Assembly (NCBI GenBank): GCA_021307315.1
Contig: JAJSPD010000052.1
Span: forward strand, 1 to 64,000
DNA from: Bisporella sp. PMI_857
Taxonomy: Eukaryota > Ascomycota > Leotiomycetes > Helotiales > Helotiaceae
Length of the DNA stretch: 64,000 nucleotides
Direction of reading: 5' to 3'
The translations under genes and the position numbers were made by a program. The notes under the pieces are model-generated. The model saw only the letters and a program-made list of their open reading frames with translations, was not told the DNA's origin and searched no databases. Positions 58,335-64,000 of the stretch are shown here, piece after piece (positions within the stretch are counted from its first letter, which is position 1; each line of letters starts with the position of its first letter).

Positions 58335-60051
58335 GATTTTCATTATGAGAACCTGCAACATGAGGAGTTTTGAATGAGCGTGCAAGTACTGCTTGTCTCT
58401 CCATTGCGCCGAGGGCTATAAATTCCAGTTACTGTTTGTATAGTGCGAAGTGGCGTTTGGATATTTTTTGGGTTTTCTATAAAGCGTCGCGAGAGAATGA
58501 AAATATCGATTCAAGGAGTTCACAAAGTATGCAATGAGCGACTGATCGATCTCTGAAGTTTTCTACACACAGGAAGCAAGCTCTTCTTATAAGGAGTGCA
58601 TAAGTCATTACGAATAATGACGGCTCAGCTCTTAGGAGCCGCGTAAGGAGAGTAAGTGGCAAACTATAGTTCCTGATTCGACAGAAAACTCTCGTTTTAT
58701 ATACCCCCACCCCGATTTCTGAAGAATCTGGTCTAGGGTATCCCACTCTAGACAAATTCATACCGTGGGAAACCACTGGAAACCTGAGACTATTCAAAGG
58801 AGGATATATAAGAGGATTAAACTATATGAGAAACCGGGGAGACGATATTGCTTTATTGGTCGTGTTTGGTTGCGCTGGAGGGGTTTATGCTTCGATTGTT
58901 GTTTAAACGCGGATGTGGGACAAAGAATTATTGGTATTATAGGCATCGGGAAGAGATAAAGACAAATGGGCAGGCAGAAACATTTCGTGCTAAGGATGAC
59001 TGGGAATCCGTGATAGGGACGGGCAGTTGGGGGTGTAAGCTTGTGCCTGTGTCTTACTCTTAGACTTATACCGAGGACGGATATACGAAAATTCGACAAC
59101 GAACGTTGATATATTGATATCGTGATATAATCAAACCCTATGTGTTTGCTCTCCCAAGTCCTCCTCCCACAATCTGTCTTGATCGCGTATGAGCCCGTCG
59201 AAACTTGTCTATAAAAAAATAAAATGCCAACCATAATAATCCTCCCTGTAACCAAATGCAATGCAATGATTCATAATCGGACTAATCAAAGCCCTCAACG
59301 AAGGCGGTCATAAGAGTGGAACTGGGCGGGCTCTGGGTATTGGATGACCAGTGAAATGCAACCCAAAAAAGGGATGAATGGCCATTTTCCGTCTCGATCC
59401 GTCTCACCCAATTCAGACAGTGACAAAAGAAAAGTGTTGTCTGGGTGGTGATGCGAATACCCGTTGCGATGCAGTAAACACCCTCTTTAAGGAAATATCG
59501 TATGTTGGAGCAAACTTCAAGAACTCACAAATGAAATCACAAATAGAAACCCCCCCCCCCCCAAAAAAAAAAATCCACCTCATATCAACTTACTTTGCAA
59601 GAATGCTCTAATCACACATTCACATTCGGATGGCTTTGTCAATGGGTGGAGCAAATTGGGAGCGTGTTATGGGCGGATAAAGAAAATGGAACTTCGATTT
59701 TGTCGAAGGGGCATTTTGCTTCGTACAGCGTACCTTCAGGGGTGTCGAAGACGAGATGGCTGCTAAGCGATAAGGGTCTCTGCTTCATTACCCATGTGAG
59801 GTCTAAGCGCACAGACTTGGTCCACTATACCTGACTTTCCAGATAAAATTGGTGAGATCTATTCAAGTCGGAGTCCCCCCTGGCCACTAATGTTGAGAAT
59901 TACGGAGCTACATGTCGGAGCATCTATATGTGATTAGGCAAGCCACCAAAACGGGTCTCGTCAGATCATATCTTGTCGCAGTCTCGCGGCTTCTCCTTTG
60001 CTTGTTGATCCTTCAAGTTTTTATTTTTCTGGTACCTGTCAAACATTCACT
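58335..60051. other. Intergenic
   Basis: 3' flank of rasB and 5' flank of the protease gene. A C-run followed by an A-run (about 59551-59571) is the only simple repeat; no gene is supported. Confidence 0.55.
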
Positions 60052-63000
60052 ATGACGAACATGTCACAACCGCAAACGCCGGAGGATAGGCGCAAATCAA
60101 TTCGTATCACAGACAAGTTAGAGATCCCATCGATTGATACAAGAAAATACAGAGTTATTCGTCTGCACAATCAGTTAGAAGTGCTGCTCGTTCACGATGC
60201 AGACACCGATATGGCCAGCGCAGCCATGGATGTTAATGTTGGAGACTTTAGCGACGATTCAGATATGCCTGGTCTTGCACATGGAGTAGAGTAATGCCAA
60301 CCGTACCTCCAACACTCCAGTTTCACTAAGACTGACGATGAATGGCAGACATCTGTTATTCATGGGCACAGAGAAATACCCAGAAGAAAATGCGTACGAA
60401 CAATATCTTGCCTCACATTCCGGAAGCTCCAATGCACACACAGATGCCACCTCTACGATCTATTACTTCAAGATTGCAGCCAAGAGGGTCGAAGATGCTA
60501 CGACTACGGATACCTCACCTTTGTATGGAGCCCTTGATCGATTTGCCCAATTCTTCATTTCTCCGCTCTTCTTGGCCAACACACTGGATCGGGAACTGCG
60601 AGCGGTGGACTCCGAGCACAACAGGCATTTGCGGATCGATGGATGGCGATTATACCAGCTGGAAAAATCGTTGTCAAATCCGGACCATCCATATTGCCAT
60701 TTTCCCACGGGAAATTACAAGGTTCTCAAAACTGATCCAGAAGCCAAAGGAATAGACGTACGACAGAAATTCATAGAGTTTCATAAGAAGCACTACACGG
60801 CGAACAGAATGAAGTTGGTTGTTTTAGGAAGAGAATCCCTGGATGAGTTGGAAAGTTGGGTTGTTGATTTATTTTCGGGAGTAGAAAATAAGAACCTGGA
60901 GCAAAACAGATGGGAAGACGAGGTCCCATTCAAGCCAGATGATCTTTTAACGCAGTGCTTTATGAAGCCTGTGATGAATCTGAACCGGCTAATTCTAGGT
61001 TTCCCTTTCATCGACGAGGAGCTGCTTTTCGAGTCGCAACCCAGCCGGTATATTAGCCACTTGATCGGACACGAGGGTCCCGGGTCAATAATGTCTCATA
61101 TCAAATCAAGAGGCTGGGCAAGTGGCCTTTATACTAACGTTTTGTCTGTCTGTCTAGGCACACCAGGTATCTTCAAATGTACAATCGAGCTGACAGAGGA
61201 TGGGCTTGCAAATTACCAAGAGATTGTCGAGGTATTCTTCGAATATATTGCTCTGCTAAAAGAGTCGCCTCCAGCTTCATGGATTTTTGAGGAGCTGAAG
61301 AGTTTAGCAGAGGTTGAATTTAAATTCAGGCAAAAAATGCAGGCGAGCAAGTTTACTAGCAAGATCGCCGCAGTGATGCAAACTCCGTTGCCTAGGGAAT
61401 GGATTATTAGTGGGTTAAGCAGGTATATTTCCTCAGAAGTCATAGCCACGGATATTTATCCTGAAAATATAGTAACAACGTGCACAGACTGGGAACATTC
61501 AACCCGGATCGAATCAAGGCAGGTTTAGCATGTCTACGACCAGATAACTTCCGAATGACTGTGGTGTCCCAAAAGATGCCGAGGTCGTGGAAGTCCAAAG
61601 AAAAGTGGTATGGAACCGAATATACTTATGAAAAGATCCCGCTCGACTTGATTAAAAAGATCGAACAGGCGCACTCAACTACTACGAAAAATCGACTAGC
61701 TGAGCTACATTTACCTCACAAGAATCCATTCATCCCTACGAATCTCGAGATCGAGCGGAAAGAGATCGTAGAGGCTGCGCTTGAACCAAAACTACTTCGA
61801 AATGATGACAAGGCAAGGATATGGTTCAAGAAAGATGACACATTCTGGGTTCCGAAAGCTAATCTGTTCGTTTTTTTACGAAATCCTTTGCCATCGGGTA
61901 CGGCAGAGAATACGCTGAAGGCACGGCTGTACGTTAACCTCGTTCAAGACGCTTTGGAAGAGTATTCTTACGATGCAGAGTTGGCAGGGCTTGATTACTC
62001 TATTCAAAGCCATTTATCAGGTATAAAGGTTACCGTATCAGGATACAATGATAAACTGTCAGTTTTGCTCGAGAAGGTCTTGGTCACAATGAGGAACCTT
62101 GAAGTTAAGCCAGAAAGATTTGAGATTATAAAGGAGAGGGTAGCCAAAATGTCAGCGAATGTGGATCTCCAGGCGCCTTATCACCGAGTTGACTCTTACG
62201 CTAGCTGGCTAAACGGCGAAGGGGGATATTTGGTTGAACATTGGCGACCGGAATTGCCACATATTGATGCACAGAACATTCAACAGTTCTATCCTCAACT
62301 CCTGCGACAAATCCATATCGAGATTCTTGTTCATGGCAATCTGTATAAGGAAGACGCATTGAAGTTAGGCGATTTAGTCGGAACTACATTGAATCCTAGA
62401 CTACTGCCTCGGACGCAGTGGCCAATTTCCAGGAACTTGATCTTTCCTCCCGGCGCCAATTTCGTCTACCACAAGACTTTAGCTGATCCCAAAGACGTCA
62501 ACAATTGCATTGAATATCTTCTTACGGTTGGTGACATCTCAGACCGGCCACTTCTAGCAAAGACGCAACTACTTGATCAGATGACCCACGAGCCAGCCTT
62601 CAACCAGTTACGAACAAAGGAGCAACTTGGATACATTATCATTAGCGGCATGCGCGGTACTTCCACCACGGCTGGCTTTAAGTTCATCATTCAAAGCGAG
62701 AGGAATTGCAAGTATCTCGAAGCACGCATTGAGTCTTTCCTTGCTAGTTACAGAAAGACGCTAGGAGACATGTCAGAAGTTGAGTTTGAAAAGCACAAGA
62801 TGAGTTTGATCAATTCTCGTCTAGAGAAGTTGAATAACCTTGATCAAGAGACGAATCGTTTCTGGGAACATATCAGTGTGGAGTCTTTTGACTTTGATCA
62901 GGGTAAGCTTACCATCTTCAACAATCAACTCCGCTAACTTTATATCTAGTTTACCAAGACGCTGCTCAAATTAAAGCGCTGAGCCATGACGATATGGTTA

Positions 63001-63278
63001 AGTTCTACGATACTTTCATTATTCCAACCTCCGTTACAAGGTCCAAATTAGCTATCCATCTCAATTCGCAAGTTATTTCGTTGCTGGATCTGGAGAAATC
63101 GAGCGCCAAGGAAGAGGTTTCGGATAAAGGAGAGGGAAATGGCGCCATACCATTTGTGATCACAGATGTGCGGGAATTTAAGTCGAAAATGGTAGTCAGC
63201 CGAGGACTACAGGCTATCAGGCGCATCAACGAGTTCGAAGAACAAGACCTGGGAGTGAAAAACTCCCTAATAGAATAA
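60052..63278 (+). pseudogene. ste23: M16 insulinase/Ste23-like metalloprotease, one frameshift
   Basis: Exon 1 60052-60290, intron 60291-60348, long exon 60349-62902, intron 62903-62949 (GTAAGC...ATCTAG), last exon 62950-63278. Splicing exon 1 to 2 completes the zinc motif HGVEH (HxxEH) in GLAHGVEHLLFMGT; the distal ligand is in ELRAVDSEHNRHL. Later family blocks are GHEGPGSIMSHIKSRGW, RPDNFRMTVVSQ, FLRNPLPSG, RTKEQLGYIIISG and SRLEKLNNLDQET. Family members (yeast Ste23, insulin-degrading enzyme) cut short peptides, including a-factor precursor. Coding length is 3,122 nt, 2 modulo 3: one base is missing around 61480-61510, where DIYPENIVTTCTD gives way to LGTFNPDRIKAGL in another frame. Without it the product would be 1,040 aa, normal for the family. 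A sequencing error is possible. Confidence 0.85.
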
Positions 63279-64000
63279 AATGTTTAGATAAAGAAGTTCA
63301 ATTAAAGTACCTAAGCAGCACGGTCCACAGTTGGTTGCTTATTGAAGGGTGCTTTTCAGGAAACCGGGTGCTTAGCCTCCGACCAGCAATAATATCTCCT
63401 TTTGCCTCTCATATTAGCGAGCCTATCTGCTTTCATAGACCAGCAAGTATCACTTACCATCTCCTCACCATATCGCAACATTAACCTTGCCTAATTATAG
63501 GCAATCATATATCCCATACGACAATACCAGGAGGCATCTTGCCATATTTTGGCCTGTTGCTTAGCTTGCCACAGCGTCAATACACAAGGCCTCATTTTCA
63601 CCATTCAAGTACCGACCTCTGAATTTGCTGCGTATGATTTATCTAGCCTTCCCCGGCTGCGGAAATCGGGCCGGCGCTGGGGGTCAATGGATACCGCTCT
63701 ACAAAGAGTATAGTAGTTTTGATCTGGCCGAACATGAGGTGTAAACACACAAGTGATGTGGATAATATGGACTAGTGGCTCCATTCTGACGATGACACCA
63801 ATATAAGTTGCTAGCTATCCTGCTCTGTATGTGATTTTATTTGACCGCTTTTACGACCAAGCTTAGCTTGCTGGCACCCATACCAAACAGCCCCTCTTGC
63901 AAAGACACGAGTTGCAAAACCAAGATCGTTACCGAATGTCAGGGAAACGAACATCACACCAAATAGAATATGAATCCAGTAATAACACCAATCGTTATCA
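63279..64000. other. Intergenic end of window
   Basis: No open frame or repeat of note after the protease gene. Confidence 0.55.

Noticed and set aside
59551..59571. C-run followed by A-run as a retrotransposon tail
   Set aside because: No element body or duplication found beside it; treated as simple sequence.

Overview
The window looks like nuclear DNA of a filamentous ascomycete (Pezizomycotina, probably Leotiomycetes; the class is inference). Evidence: introns of roughly 45-170 bp with GT...CTAAC/CTGAC...AG signals, a HET-domain gene, fungal Zn2Cys6 and C2H2 regulators, a DUF7514 protein, a RasB-type GTPase, a BAH-PHD protein and a Tcp11/SOK1 protein, interspersed with Helitron, pogo, Tc1, LINE and foldback elements. 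Many genes are spliced, so I rebuilt exons by hand from splice signals, reading-frame phase and family motifs.

Layout. 1-514: end of a Set9-like SET gene. 3401-6441: six-exon Zn2Cys6-like + HET fusion with one internal stop. 6952-15426: minus-strand Helitron (284-aa accessory protein, then a frameshifted RepHel). Its RepHel is split by a 1,223-bp element at 10027-11249 with 83-bp perfect terminal inverted repeats and a 9-bp target duplication; deleting the element and one duplication copy rejoins the frame. 18952-20061: BAH-PHD gene. 20213-20691: a MITE. 22609-24340: DUF7514 gene. 26371-28404: Tcp11/SOK1 gene.

The middle is a transposon and gene graveyard: a pogo-type MITE (31521-31862), a pogo-like element with a once-frameshifted transposase (32324-34154), a regulator with a decayed zinc cluster (34179-35643), a C2H2 regulator pseudogene (36529-37391), an F-box-type pseudogene (38291-39387), 76-bp tandem repeats (39766-39968), a LINE RNase H fragment (41534-42460) and a 21-bp minisatellite (42775-43105). 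Next is an unrecognised 657-aa gene (43150-45327) whose last residues are encoded by the terminal repeat of an intact Tc1-type element (45248-46710).

The right part returns to ordinary genes: a small two-exon gene (46831-47141), a bZIP regulator (49788-51407), a decayed Zn2Cys6 regulator (52994-54772), RasB (57569-58334) and an M16 insulinase/Ste23-like protease with one frameshift (60052-63278). A 243-bp, nearly perfect hairpin element lies at 57051-57293 inside a TAG repeat. The most notable signals are the nested element in the Helitron, the transposon-derived protein end, the long hairpin and the zinc-cluster/HET fusion.
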